Origin: Lachnospiraceae bacterium UBA3641
GTDB taxonomy: Bacteria; Bacillota; Clostridia; Lachnospirales; Lachnospiraceae
DNA: 56,707 nt
Direction of reading: 5' to 3'
Assembly: GCA_002373875.1 (NCBI GenBank)
Contig: DFKQ01000106.1
Coordinates: 1 to 56,707 of the forward strand
Shown: positions 8,958 to 16,997 of the stretch, piece after piece
How the letters are laid out: each line of letters opens with the position of its first letter
Position numbering within the stretch: position 1 is the stretch's first letter
Position numbers and translations under genes: made by a program
Notes under the pieces: generated by a model
The model's database searches: none
What the model was told of the DNA's origin: nothing
Seen by the model: the letters and a program-made list of their open reading frames with translations, nothing else

Positions 8958-9145
8958 AAAAAAAGCCCCCGAAATGCCGACTCTTGAATTTTGACTCCTA
9001 GCAATAAGCCAGGTGGGTTACCGCAAACAGATTTCCGCCTTCCACTGATAGTATGAGGCCTGACGTACATCTGAAGATATAGGATTCCCGTTTAAAGTGA
9101 TGTAGGTTCAAAATATCAAGATATATCGAACACTTCAGGTTGCTT
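8958..9145 (-). ncRNA. ssrS: Probable 6S RNA
   Basis: The region holds no ORF but has a near-perfect promoter and a minus-strand transcript of about 185 bases whose two ends pair. AAGC/GCUU and CCUGAAGUG/CAUUUCGGG form the closing stem. UCUUGA and AUUUUGA then pair with the matching bases of UCAAAAUUCAAGA, and CCUA pairs with UAGG. Beyond this the strands open into a large central bubble before an apical hairpin region. A long interrupted rod with a central bubble is the diagnostic shape of 6S RNA, the RNA that mimics an open promoter and sequesters housekeeping RNA polymerase. The U-run at 8964-8958 marks the 3' end. The size (about 188) matches known 6S RNAs of around 180-200 nt. No SRP, tmRNA or RNase P signatures are present. 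Confidence 0.75.
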
Positions 9146-9147
9146 AT

Positions 9148-9176
9148 ATTATAAAATATAATCGAATATTTTACAA
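9148..9176 (-). promoter_or_regulatory. Strong sigma-A promoter of the 6S RNA gene
   Basis: TTGTAA (9176-9171), a 17-base spacer and a perfect TATAAT (9153-9148) on the minus strand. The predicted start falls at about 9141-9145, which is where the paired 5' end of the RNA begins. Confidence 0.75.
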
Positions 9177-9209
9177 GAGTGAAACAGGGGATGGTTCCCC
9201 TTTGACTCT

Positions 9210-10433
9210 TCAGTATACAATTTCAACTTCCTTTCCTTCCCAGGTGTTGAGCTTAACATGCTCATCATCGCTCTCTTCTATATACTTCGGAAGGAGAGGT
9301 ATCTTACCCAGTCCGTGGGGTGCATTGAGGATATACTGCGGAATCGCAAGTCCCGAGGTATGCCCCCTTAAGTACTTCATTATCTTAAGTCCCTCTTCAA
9401 CCGTTATCTCAAAATGCTTGGTCCCGAGTACCTGCTTGGGATGAAAAATATAATAGGGACGGACCCTGGCCTTTAATAGTCCCTCATTGAGCAGCTGGAC
9501 TATATACTTGTCATTATTGATGCCGCGCAAAAATACCATCTGGTTTCCTATCGGTATTCCCGCATCTGCCAGCATCCCGCATGCCTTCACGGCATCCTCG
9601 GTCAGTTCACCGGGATGATTGAACTGGGTATTTATAAAGAACGGATGATATTTCTTAAGCATATTGCACAGATCGGGGGTTATTCTCTGGGGCATGGTCA
9701 CAGGAAGTCTCGTACCCAGCCTTATTATCTCAACATGCGGGATCGCCCTCACCTGCTTTATTATGTTCTCGAGCATCTCATCGGGGAGCATAAGGGGGTC
9801 ACCCCCTGTTATTAAAACATCCCTGATCTCCCGTGTGTTCTTAATATATTCAATAGCGGCTGCTATGTTTTCCTCCGACTCTATCCTGTCACACTCTCCT
9901 ATCTTACGCCTTCTCTGGCAGTGCCTGCAGAACATGGCGCAGGAGCTCGTAACATTGATTATCAGCCTGTTGGGATATCTTCTTGTTATGCAAGGTGCCG
10001 GATTGGTATACTCCTCGCTCATGGGATCCAGCTCACCGCTTGCGTCATTCTCCGCCGCACTGGGAAGGGCCATCATGTTTATGGGATAGGTCATATCTTC
10101 GTAATCCATAAGTGACAGATAGTAAGGTGTTGTCGCCCATCTGAACTTACCCGATATCTCCTCAAACATCTTATACTGCTTATCAGAGAGCTTTATGAAT
10201 TTACTGAGCAGGGATACCGAGCTTATCCTGTGGCGAAGCTGCCAGTGCCAGTCATTCCAGTCCTCCTGAGAAGCCTCAAAATAAGCCATCAGCTCTTCCT
10301 TGTGCTTCTTGGACAGTACATCCCTGCGCTCGGCTGTCTCCCTTAAGAACTCATCCTTAAAGGCAAGATAATCCTCTATCTCCTCATATAACTCATTCGC
10401 CCTCTCAAGCGATATCCTTCTTTTCTCATCCAT
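9210..10433 (-). CDS. eam: Glutamate 2,3-aminomutase (radical SAM, PLP)
   Basis: A KamA-family radical SAM enzyme of 407 residues. The 4Fe-4S motif CxxxCxxC is Cys165, Cys169 and Cys172 (SSCAMFCRHCQRR), and the PLP lysine is Lys377 in HGLGKIPLLP. Lysine 2,3-aminomutase recognises the substrate side chain with two aspartates; here those positions are Lys333 (HPKQVLG) and Asn370 (ILNAP). Lys plus Asn at these two positions is the signature reported for glutamate 2,3-aminomutase of clostridia, so I call eam rather than kamA. The product beta-glutamate is a compatible solute in some anaerobes. The start at 10433 has AAGGAAG upstream. It stands alone between trpS and the 6S gene; a role in osmotic balance is inference. 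Confidence 0.85.
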   Translation of the reverse strand: MDEKRRISLERANELYEEIEDYLAFKDEFLRETAERRDVLSKKHKEELMAYFEASQEDWNDWHWQLRHRISSVSLLSKFIKLSDKQYKMFEEISGKFRWATTPYYLSLMDYEDMTYPINMMALPSAAENDASGELDPMSEEYTNPAPCITRRYPNRLIINVTSSCAMFCRHCQRRRKIGECDRIESEENIAAAIEYIKNTREIRDVLITGGDPLMLPDEMLENIIKQVRAIPHVEIIRLGTRLPVTMPQRITPDLCNMLKKYHPFFINTQFNHPGELTEDAVKACGMLADAGIPIGNQMVFLRGINNDKYIVQLLNEGLLKARVRPYYIFHPKQVLGTKHFEITVEEGLKIMKYLRGHTSGLAIPQYILNAPHGLGKIPLLPKYIEESDDEHVKLNTWEGKEVEIVY

Positions 10434-10462
10434 ATCTTAATTACTTCCTTCTTCCCTGCCAT

Positions 10463-10510
10463 GGGAACGGTTCTTCGGCGCGAAGCCTGCGTGCCACGGG
10501 GACGGTTCTT
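10463..10510. repeat. GGGRACGGTTCTT direct repeat
   Basis: GGGAACGGTTCTT (10463-10475) recurs as GGGGACGGTTCTT (10498-10510), with a TTCG-GCG-CGAA palindrome between them. Related GGGGATGGTTC strings occur at about 9187 and in the large palindrome at 47264-47340, suggesting a dispersed intergenic repeat family. Confidence 0.6.
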
Positions 10511-10556
10511 TTGGCTCATTCTATACCGCCCGGACAGTTATTATGCCACATTCTTG

Positions 10557-10594
10557 GCTTCCCCCTATGGGGGAAGCTGTCAGCGTAAGCTGAC
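10557..10594. repeat. Double-hairpin intergenic element downstream of trpS
   Basis: Two perfect hairpins stand side by side: GCTTCCCCC/GGGGGAAGC (10557-10577) and GTCAGC/GCTGAC (10579-10594). The same plan of adjacent GC-rich hairpins recurs at 11772-11804 and 46578-46661. It may stop or stabilise transcripts ending at trpS, but lacks a U-run. Confidence 0.65.
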
Positions 10595-10611
10595 TGATGA
10601 GGGCTTAACTG

Positions 10612-11718
10612 TTACTGAGCCGATCTCAGCATTTCCTCCCACTCCTTAACGATCGACCGGTCCTCAAAGTAATCGATCCGCATAGACTTCTGAACACGGG
10701 CAAGAACCGCATCGGTCTTCTTCCTTGCCCTGTTTATCCCGTCTGACAATATGTCATACACATCGCCTATATTCGCTTCCCACTTAGCCCTCTTCTCCCT
10801 TATGGGGGCAAGCTCCTCTTCAAGCACCGAAATAAGGAACTTCTTGCACACACCGTCACCGAGTCCGCCGCGCTTGTAATGCTCCTTCATCTCATCAAGG
10901 TTATTATAGTCAGGCAGATATTCCTTAAAGTGTTCGTCGGTACACAGGGCATCAAGATAGGTAAATACCACGTTTCCTTCAATATGTCCGGGATCCTCTA
11001 TCTTAAGGTGCAAAGGATCGGTGAACATCTTGCCGTTAACCTGTTTCTTGACTGTCCCCGGTGTATCGGATAAGTAGATGCAGTTACCCAGTGACTTGCT
11101 CATCTTGGCCTTACCGTCCACGCCGGGAAGGCGCCTCTGGAATTCATTCTCGGGAATAACGGCCTTAGGCAGTACCAGCGTGTCACCGTAGGTCTTGTTG
11201 AACTTCTCAACTATCTCCCTGGTCTGCTCGATCATGGGAAGCTGGTCCTCACCTACCGGAACAATGGTCGCATCGAAGGCGGTTATATCGGCAGCCTGGG
11301 ATATGGGATAACAGAAAAATCCCACCGGAAGTCCCTCATCCGCGAAGCCGCGCATCTGTATCTCCGACTTAACGGTCGGATTACGTGACACACGCGCCGT
11401 GGTTACCAGATTCATATAATAGAAAGTCAGCGAATGCAGAGCGGGAAGTGCCGACTGCACGCATATGGTCACCTTATCGGGATCAAGCCCCACTGACAGG
11501 TAATCAAGTACAACATTTATAATGTTATCCCTTATCTTGCCCGGGTTATCGGCATTGTCCGTAAGGGCCTGATCATCGGCGATAAGTATGTTTATATCAT
11601 CAAATTCACCGCTGTTCTGAAGCTCCACACGCCTCTTTAAAGATCCAACATAATGACCAAGATGGAGCCTTCCCGTGGGCCTGTCACCTGTAAGTATTAT
11701 TTTCTTACTGCTCTCCAT
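10612..11718 (-). CDS. trpS: Tryptophan-tRNA ligase
   Basis: A class I synthetase charging tRNA-Trp. The HIGH-type motif is RLHLGHYVG near residue 20 and the KMSKS motif is KMSKSLG near residue 200; GEDQLPMIEQTREI between them is typical of TrpRS. I place the start at ATG 11718 (MESSKKIILTGDRPTG), which has GGAGGA nine bases upstream and matches the family N-terminus; the open frame extends 26 codons further upstream but that part runs into repeat DNA and has no family similarity. The resulting 368 residues are somewhat longer than the usual 330 or so. Repeats flank it on both sides, and no T-box is visible upstream. Confidence 0.95.
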   Translation of the reverse strand: MESSKKIILTGDRPTGRLHLGHYVGSLKRRVELQNSGEFDDINILIADDQALTDNADNPGKIRDNIINVVLDYLSVGLDPDKVTICVQSALPALHSLTFYYMNLVTTARVSRNPTVKSEIQMRGFADEGLPVGFFCYPISQAADITAFDATIVPVGEDQLPMIEQTREIVEKFNKTYGDTLVLPKAVIPENEFQRRLPGVDGKAKMSKSLGNCIYLSDTPGTVKKQVNGKMFTDPLHLKIEDPGHIEGNVVFTYLDALCTDEHFKEYLPDYNNLDEMKEHYKRGGLGDGVCKKFLISVLEEELAPIREKRAKWEANIGDVYDILSDGINRARKKTDAVLARVQKSMRIDYFEDRSIVKEWEEMLRSAQ

Positions 11719-11771
11719 TCTATACTTTCCTCCGTATGTTTCTAAATATATCATGTCATGACACCTCACCC

Positions 11772-11804
11772 GTCCCTTCGGGACACCCTCCCTCAAGGGG
11801 AGGG
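11772..11804. repeat. Double-hairpin intergenic element upstream of trpS
   Basis: GTCCC/GGGAC (11772-11784) is followed by CCCTCCC/GGGAGGG (11786-11804, with a TCAAG-type loop). It has the same layout as the element at 10557-10594 on the other side of trpS. Confidence 0.6.
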
Positions 11805-11818
11805 CTTCGATGAGGAGT

Positions 11819-11912
11819 TCTATATCCTATGTACTATGTACTATATACTATATACTACATACTATATCCTATACCCTATTCTCTATTCTCTATTCCCTAT
11901 ATCTTATATCTT
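11819..11912. repeat. Low-complexity TATA-rich tandem repeat
   Basis: About 90 bases made of degenerate 5-10 base units of the type CTATATA, GTACTAT and CTATTCT (for example TACTATATACTATATACTAC). It fills most of the space between trpS and the stop of the SGNH gene. Such tracts are unstable in length; they also contain many chance TATA boxes, so no promoter is called. Confidence 0.75.
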
Positions 11913-12879
11913 ATCTTCTGTCACTCACCGTGTAATTATCTCTTATATATTCCCCAAGATATCTTGAGAACTTCACAGCTCCCGAGGCATTCAGATGGCT
12001 TCCGCCATCCGGAGTATCGGTACTGTAATCAAGCCCGATCTCGTCATTTTTATCATCGAAGTTAATGTACGATAAGTTGTACTCTTTAACTATATCATTT
12101 ATCTGGTCATCATAGTCACGGCTCCAGTTGGGTGAATGGGCCGGTACCTTGAACACCATGACCTGAATTCCCCGGTCAAGACACAGTTCGATCGACTTCC
12201 TAAGATACTCCACATTTCTTGATGACAGCTCGGTATCCCCTTCCTTCTCATATACAAGAGGCCCGGGCTCTGCCGCTCCCACCTCGTCATCGGGCAGATA
12301 TCCGTTTATGGTCACCGGTTTATTGTAATACGCATACCTGAAATCATCAAGTGTAAGCTCCTTCCAGCGTGAATGGAACCTGAAAAGGGGCATTATATAA
12401 TCGGCCATCTTCTCATTTTCACCCATCGAAGCCCTGATGCACCTTATCTTGGACGGGGTCAGCCTCATCCCATCCAGTGACTTACGGGTACTCGGCTCCT
12501 CCACAAAATCATCCCCATATTTAATGAATGTCGTATCGATACATACAAGCTCGGGCGTATGCCACAAAAGGGCATCCTCTATCATATAGTAGGATATCCA
12601 CATGGTCTGTGATGCATTGGCGCGAAGGTAAGCCGATATCCCCTGCTCTTCCATAAGCACACGGGGATCGATACCCGAATGGACCGTGGATGAGCCCACA
12701 AAGATCACATCCGTTTCTTTGGCCTTGGGGTAATACTCCTGTGTTATGCGCCCGTCCTGGTTCTCGTTGATGTACTTAGGCAGGAAAATCCTGTTAATTG
12801 TGATCACCAGAATAAACACAACTACGATCTTCAATATTATCTTAAGAAATGTAACTACTCTGTTTTGTCTGTTTTTCAT
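11911..12879 (-). CDS. Membrane-anchored SGNH-hydrolase-like protein (DltD/AlgX type), acyl transfer partner of MBOAT
   Basis: A 322-residue protein with an N-terminal membrane segment (about residues 10-30) and an extracellular domain. Block I of the SGNH fold is FVGSSTVHSG (catalytic Ser near residue 63) and the C-terminal Asp/His block is DGGSHLNASG (near residue 300). Proteins of this type work with an MBOAT acyltransferase to place acyl groups on cell-surface polymers. It is the last gene of the ACP-MBOAT operon, but an AT-rich small gene and an 86-base gap separate it from the MBOAT gene. The start at 12879 has no good ribosome binding site. The acyl group and polymer cannot be told from sequence. 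Confidence 0.75.
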   Translation of the reverse strand: MKNRQNRVVTFLKIILKIVVVFILVITINRIFLPKYINENQDGRITQEYYPKAKETDVIFVGSSTVHSGIDPRVLMEEQGISAYLRANASQTMWISYYMIEDALLWHTPELVCIDTTFIKYGDDFVEEPSTRKSLDGMRLTPSKIRCIRASMGENEKMADYIMPLFRFHSRWKELTLDDFRYAYYNKPVTINGYLPDDEVGAAEPGPLVYEKEGDTELSSRNVEYLRKSIELCLDRGIQVMVFKVPAHSPNWSRDYDDQINDIVKEYNLSYINFDDKNDEIGLDYSTDTPDGGSHLNASGAVKFSRYLGEYIRDNYTVSDRR

Positions 12880-12965
12880 AGATGTTTAAATCACTTGACA
12901 ATACACATATAATATATTATTCTTGATATATAAAAAGAGGCGGTTTTTTACCACAGGGTTGCTGT

Positions 12966-13214
12966 TTACAGTTCTTGAGGTCTACGCGCTTCTTTTTTTA
13001 TGTTTACAATGTCATACAGGTATAAGCCTCTGTCATTAATTTTCACAACTGCCGTAGCAGTATAATAAAAAGAATGACCAATTTTCACTCTATCATTATA
13101 TTCCGAAACGGTTATTTCGTAGCCCTGGAATCTGTTCAAATACTCCTCCACTTCCAACCATGGAATATTCTGTTTCCCCTTAAACAGGCTATTGTCAAAA
13201 AACGTATATTTCAT
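12966..13214 (-). CDS. Small protein of unknown function, resembles a domain of mobile-element polyvalent proteins
   Basis: An 82-residue protein starting at ATG 13214 after CGGAG. It begins MKYTFFDNSLFKGKQNIPW and ends with LYLYDIVNIKKE. From memory, these two blocks resemble the ends of a domain found in large polyvalent proteins of Firmicute plasmids, phages and integrative elements, with the middle part missing; I could not confirm this. Its base composition is clearly more AT-rich than the genes on either side. It sits between the MBOAT gene (20 bases upstream) and the SGNH gene, where such operons normally have nothing, so it looks like a later insertion. No signal peptide or membrane segment is visible. 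Confidence 0.55.
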   Translation of the reverse strand: MKYTFFDNSLFKGKQNIPWLEVEEYLNRFQGYEITVSEYNDRVKIGHSFYYTATAVVKINDRGLYLYDIVNIKKEARRPQEL

Positions 13215-13233
13215 AGAATTCTCCGAACAACAC

Positions 13234-14868
13234 TCAAAATGCCCCGTATATGAAGCTTCCCGCATCATACCCCGGACCGTAGTATCCGAATACCGATACC
13301 GCAACGATAAGAAGGGAAAGGATCACCCACTGCACCGGCACCGGCAGCCTGAATATCCTCTCTCTTACGCTTCCCTTCCTCTGAACAAGGTCGAAAATAA
13401 ACATCACAAGTATTGCGATAACGGCAACAATAAAGTCTTCCTTTTCAAGTGACAGGTTTTCATATACAACCGCCAGCCTGAAGGACGACCAGTCCGTAAA
13501 TATCAGCTTAAAGGCATTAAAGGCCGAAGGCACATCCTTACTGATATCGAATATACGCAGGAATGACATAAGCCAGAAGGTCTTTATGACCCTGTACGAC
13601 CGCATCAGTGCTCCGGCTTCGTTAAGCTTAAGCTTCTCAACTATCCTTAAGGATACCGGTTCCAGCTCGGTTCCGAGTATAATAAAGAAGCAGTTAAAAA
13701 GTCCCCATACAACATACCTGTTCTGCGACCCGTGCCACATACCTGTGGTAAACCAGACCATGAACATGGGAATATATATGGGTATCCTCTTACCAAGGCC
13801 GGTCATAGGGCCTGCCAGGGGATTCTTTTTTCCGGCAAGGGTGCTCCCCACTTCCCTGCACTTCTTCCCGAGCTTTATGATCCCCTTATTAAGTGACAGG
13901 GGATAAAAGATATAATCCTTAAACCAGGTTCCCAGTGTAATGTGCCACCTTGACCAATACTCTGAGATTGATTTTGAAAAGAAGGGCCTGTTGAAGTTCT
14001 CGGCAAGCTTGATCCCGAACATCTCGGCAACACCCAATGCAACATCAATACCGCCGGAGAAGTCACCATATATCTGCATTGAATAGAAAAAGACCGCAAG
14101 CAGTATATAGAAGCCCTTATAGGTCTCACGCTGCGCAATTGTTTCGCTCACATAAGCGGCCAGCCTGTCGGCAATAACAAGCTTCTTAAAGAGTCCCCAC
14201 ATAACCCTGTAGAAGCCTGACTTTATCCTGTCAAAATCAAATGACACTTCCTTATACAATTCCGGCGCCAGTTCACCGAAACGGCTTATGGGGCCCTGTA
14301 CTATCTGCGGGAAAAAGGACGTAAAAAGAGCGAACTTGAAGAAGTTCCTCTCGCGTTCGTATTTGCCGTAGTAGATATCGATAAGGTATCCCATGGTCTG
14401 AAAGGTGTAAAAGGAAATACCGAGGGGAATGATATAGTTCCTGAAAGGGATAAAATCAGTCCGTCCGAACCTGCTAAGCCTGAACAGATTGATATAAGCT
14501 ATGGCCCAGTCGGCATATTTTAAATACACTAAAATACCAAAGTTGAGGATAAGTCCTGCAGCCAGAATAAGCTTCTGCTTTTTCTTAACCTCTGCCTTGT
14601 AGGACTTCTTCTCTTCTTTGGTAAGCTTTTCCTTATTTTCACTTAAATACTTCTGCTGCTCTGCGGCCTTCTTCTCCATCAGTCCGGCACATACATATGC
14701 CGATACCGTTGTGATCAGGATGTATGCAAGATTACCGAATCCCGTCCATGTATAGAAGACATAGCTTGCGATAAGCAGCGCGACCCACCGTATCTTCCCA
14801 GGGAATATGTAATATACCACGAGGGCAGCCGTGACAAACAGCGCAAAATCAATCGAAATAAAGGACAT
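13234..14868 (-). CDS. MBOAT family O-acyltransferase (DltB/AlgI type)
   Basis: A 544-residue polytopic membrane protein with about ten hydrophobic segments. The MBOAT hallmark is present: RWHITLGTWFKDYIFYPL and the catalytic His in TTGMWHGSQNRYVVWGL. Family members carry acyl groups across the membrane to an extracellular polymer. The gene lies four bases after an acyl carrier protein gene and upstream of an SGNH protein gene, so the carrier probably delivers the acyl thioester to this enzyme. A charged Lys-rich cytoplasmic loop (about residues 65-95) is typical of these proteins. No DltA adenylation enzyme is nearby, so D-alanine is not the obvious substrate; acetyl or a longer acyl is possible. 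Confidence 0.9.
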   Translation of the reverse strand: MSFISIDFALFVTAALVVYYIFPGKIRWVALLIASYVFYTWTGFGNLAYILITTVSAYVCAGLMEKKAAEQQKYLSENKEKLTKEEKKSYKAEVKKKQKLILAAGLILNFGILVYLKYADWAIAYINLFRLSRFGRTDFIPFRNYIIPLGISFYTFQTMGYLIDIYYGKYERERNFFKFALFTSFFPQIVQGPISRFGELAPELYKEVSFDFDRIKSGFYRVMWGLFKKLVIADRLAAYVSETIAQRETYKGFYILLAVFFYSMQIYGDFSGGIDVALGVAEMFGIKLAENFNRPFFSKSISEYWSRWHITLGTWFKDYIFYPLSLNKGIIKLGKKCREVGSTLAGKKNPLAGPMTGLGKRIPIYIPMFMVWFTTGMWHGSQNRYVVWGLFNCFFIILGTELEPVSLRIVEKLKLNEAGALMRSYRVIKTFWLMSFLRIFDISKDVPSAFNAFKLIFTDWSSFRLAVVYENLSLEKEDFIVAVIAILVMFIFDLVQRKGSVRERIFRLPVPVQWVILSLLIVAVSVFGYYGPGYDAGSFIYGAF

Positions 14869-14872
14869 TTAA

Positions 14873-15100
14873 CTACTCTTCCTCTAATGACTGTACAAGC
14901 TTATAAATAGCAGCTGCCGAATTAAAATTCTCAGGCACCATATGCTCGGCTGTAATCTCGATATCGAATTCATCCATAAGTTCACCGACGATGTTCACGA
15001 CATCGAAGGAGTCAAATATCCGCTTATCGATAAGTCCGTTTTCTGTCTCGTAGTCAATCTCGGGATGCACGCTCTTAAGTATCTCAATGATAGTATCCAT
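14873..15100 (-). CDS. Acyl carrier protein-like, DltC type
   Basis: A 75-residue four-helix carrier protein. The phosphopantetheine site is the Ser of IFDSFDVVNIV (DSF in place of the common DSL), near residue 31. The start at ATG 15100 follows AGGAGG; an upstream in-frame ATG at 15130 lacks such a site. It is the first gene of the operon, four bases ahead of the MBOAT gene, and has its own promoter. It should carry an acyl thioester for the MBOAT enzyme. No dedicated adenylation or holo-ACP synthase gene is in the window, so loading must come from elsewhere. Confidence 0.85.
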   Translation of the reverse strand: MDTIIEILKSVHPEIDYETENGLIDKRIFDSFDVVNIVGELMDEFDIEITAEHMVPENFNSAAAIYKLVQSLEEE

Positions 15101-15162
15101 TACTGCCTCCTGTATGTATATTCTGTACAACCACTATTCTTAAACACAATCTACAAGTCGCT

Positions 15163-15192
15163 ATTCTACCATACATCCCGATATACTATCAA
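15163..15192 (-). promoter_or_regulatory. Probable promoter of the ACP-MBOAT-SGNH operon
   Basis: TTGATA (15192-15187), an 18-base spacer and TAGAAT (15168-15163) on the minus strand, about 60 bases before the ACP start. Confidence 0.55.
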
Positions 15193-15228
15193 GACATACG
15201 GAATGATTTACGCATTGGATTTATTCCA

Positions 15229-16239
15229 TCAATCCCATGAAGCAGAGCTTGATTCATCGCGGCGGTCACGCAGCATAAGATCACGGACTGCCTCGGCGGC
15301 AGGTTTGTTTTCAAAAAGAACCATGTTCACCTGGTCGATTATGGGAAGGTCAACTCCGTATTTCTCCCCCAGGGCCTTGGCAGCCTTGGCGGAATACACT
15401 CCCTCTACGACCATCCTGACCTCAGCCATGGCTTCATCCATGGTCTTGCCCTGCCCGATCAGGATACCGGCCCGGCGGTTTCTTGAATGCATGCTGGCAC
15501 ATGTAACTATAAGATCACCTATACCGGTAAGACCTGCAAATGTTGACAGCGAGCATCCCATTGCAACACCCAGGCGGCTTATTTCGGCTATTCCCCTTGT
15601 AATGAGCGCGGCCTTGGTATTGTCCCCGTAACCCAGCCCGTCAGCTATTCCCGCAGCAAGAGCCACCACATTCTTAAGGGCTGCTCCCAGCTCCATTCCC
15701 AGCACATCCGGACTCGTATAAACCCTGAAATTCTCATTCATGAATATATTCTGTACGTATTCAGCAGTCTTTCTGTCGGAAGAACCGGCAACACATGTGG
15801 TGGGTATGCACCTTCCCACCTCCTCGGCATGTGAGGGACCGCACAATACCGCAACTTGGGAGCATGGAATCTCATCCTTTATTATTTGAGACAGGGTCAT
15901 CAGGGTATCTTCCTCAATTCCCTTGGCAACACTGACTATAAGCTGGTCGTCACGGATAAAGGGCGCCATCAGCTTCGATGTGGATCGTGTATACGGTGAC
16001 GGAACCGCAAGTATCAGAAGATCCTTGCCGGTACATGCATCCTTAAGATCCGTAGTGAACTCCATATCATCGGGAAGCCTGACACCCGGAAGCTTGTCGA
16101 CATGCTCATGCTTATCCTTAAGCATGTCTATCTCCTCCCTGACGACAGACCATATGGTTACCTTATGTCCGTTATTGTGAAGCACAACAGCCAGGGCCGT
16201 ACCCCAGCTTCCCGCACCTATGATCGAAACCTCAGCCAT
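15229..16239 (-). CDS. gpsA: NAD(P)H-dependent glycerol-3-phosphate dehydrogenase
   Basis: GpsA reduces dihydroxyacetone phosphate to sn-glycerol 3-phosphate for phospholipid synthesis. The 336-residue product starts with the Rossmann motif IIGAGSWGTALAVVL, has SVAKGIEEDTL, the CGPSHAEEV motif, the catalytic Lys in GAALKNVVALAAGI, and the GIGDLIVTC motif. The start at 16239 follows GGAGG. It lies 53 bases after plsY, whose product uses the same glycerol 3-phosphate, and completes a der-plsY-gpsA cluster common in Firmicutes. In many spore formers spoIVA comes next; here the ACP operon does. Confidence 0.96.
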   Translation of the reverse strand: MAEVSIIGAGSWGTALAVVLHNNGHKVTIWSVVREEIDMLKDKHEHVDKLPGVRLPDDMEFTTDLKDACTGKDLLILAVPSPYTRSTSKLMAPFIRDDQLIVSVAKGIEEDTLMTLSQIIKDEIPCSQVAVLCGPSHAEEVGRCIPTTCVAGSSDRKTAEYVQNIFMNENFRVYTSPDVLGMELGAALKNVVALAAGIADGLGYGDNTKAALITRGIAEISRLGVAMGCSLSTFAGLTGIGDLIVTCASMHSRNRRAGILIGQGKTMDEAMAEVRMVVEGVYSAKAAKALGEKYGVDLPIIDQVNMVLFENKPAAEAVRDLMLRDRRDESSSASWD

Positions 16240-16292
16240 TTATATATCCTCCGTATTCAGATCTTTATTCGCCCGGAATGACGTTCCCTGAA

Positions 16293-16997
16293 TCACTTGC
16301 CTTCCCCGGCATCCTTTATATCAATCTCAGGCTTGCTCCTTAAATAGGTCTTCCTCTCATTACCGGCCAAAAGCCTCTGTATATTGGCCTTATGGCGGTA
16401 AACAGCCATACCCGTCAGCAGGGCGAATATTATGTAATATTCGGTCAGAAGGGGCCTGTTTGAGGCAGGCGGAAAATCATACGCTCCCATCTCTCCCAGA
16501 ACGACTATTACAACAAAAAGGGTTATATAGCCCACGATCGACCCAAGGGATACATAATTGGTGAGAAAAAAAACAACAAGAAACATTCCAAAGCCCGCTA
16601 CCGTGACTATCCATCCGTGATCTATGAGGAAGCAATAGGACAGGGCCATTCCCAGCGTGGCAGCTATACCCTTGCCTCCCTTAAATCCCATATAAAAGGG
16701 GAAGTTGTGACCGAGGATCACTCCTGATGCTCCGTACAGGGCCAGCATACATATTATATCACTGTTGCTCCTGCCAAAAACCAGCTTTATGATCAGCACC
16801 GCAAGAATACATTTTAATGCATCTCCCAGAAGAACCATGGCTCCGTATTTCTTGCCCATAGTCCTAAGAACATTTGTTGTTCCCGCATTCTTACTCCCGT
16901 ACTCCCTTATATCTATACCCTTGGCCCTGCCGACAAGATATCCGGTCTGTATAAGTCCCAGGGCATAGCCTAAAATAAGACAGATCACACGCTGCAT
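16293..16997 (-). CDS. plsY: Acyl-phosphate:glycerol-3-phosphate acyltransferase
   Basis: A polytopic membrane enzyme that transfers an acyl group from acyl phosphate to glycerol 3-phosphate, the first step of phosphatidic acid synthesis with PlsX. Family motifs are GSKNAGTTNVLRTMGKK (motif 1), GHNFPFYMGFKGGKGIAATLG (motif 2, glycerol-phosphate site) and a third block near the C-terminus. At 234 residues it is slightly longer than usual because of a polar C-terminal tail. The ATG shares its A with the TAA stop of der, a TAATG overlap that implies coupled translation. Confidence 0.95.
   Translation of the reverse strand: MQRVICLILGYALGLIQTGYLVGRAKGIDIREYGSKNAGTTNVLRTMGKKYGAMVLLGDALKCILAVLIIKLVFGRSNSDIICMLALYGASGVILGHNFPFYMGFKGGKGIAATLGMALSYCFLIDHGWIVTVAGFGMFLVVFFLTNYVSLGSIVGYITLFVVIVVLGEMGAYDFPPASNRPLLTEYYIIFALLTGMAVYRHKANIQRLLAGNERKTYLRSKPEIDIKDAGEGK

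Noticed and set aside
8958..9145. SRP, tmRNA or RNase P RNA instead of 6S
   Set aside because: The conserved GGAAGGAAGC-type SRP loop, the tmRNA tag region and the RNase P core motifs are absent.
8725..9209. T-box leader for pheS-pheT
   Set aside because: No T-box consensus, and the pheS promoter leaves too short a leader. The structured RNA here has its own promoter and terminator and fits 6S.
9210..10433. Call of lysine 2,3-aminomutase (kamA)
   Set aside because: The two substrate-carboxylate positions are Lys333 and Asn370 rather than aspartates, which fits glutamate 2,3-aminomutase better.
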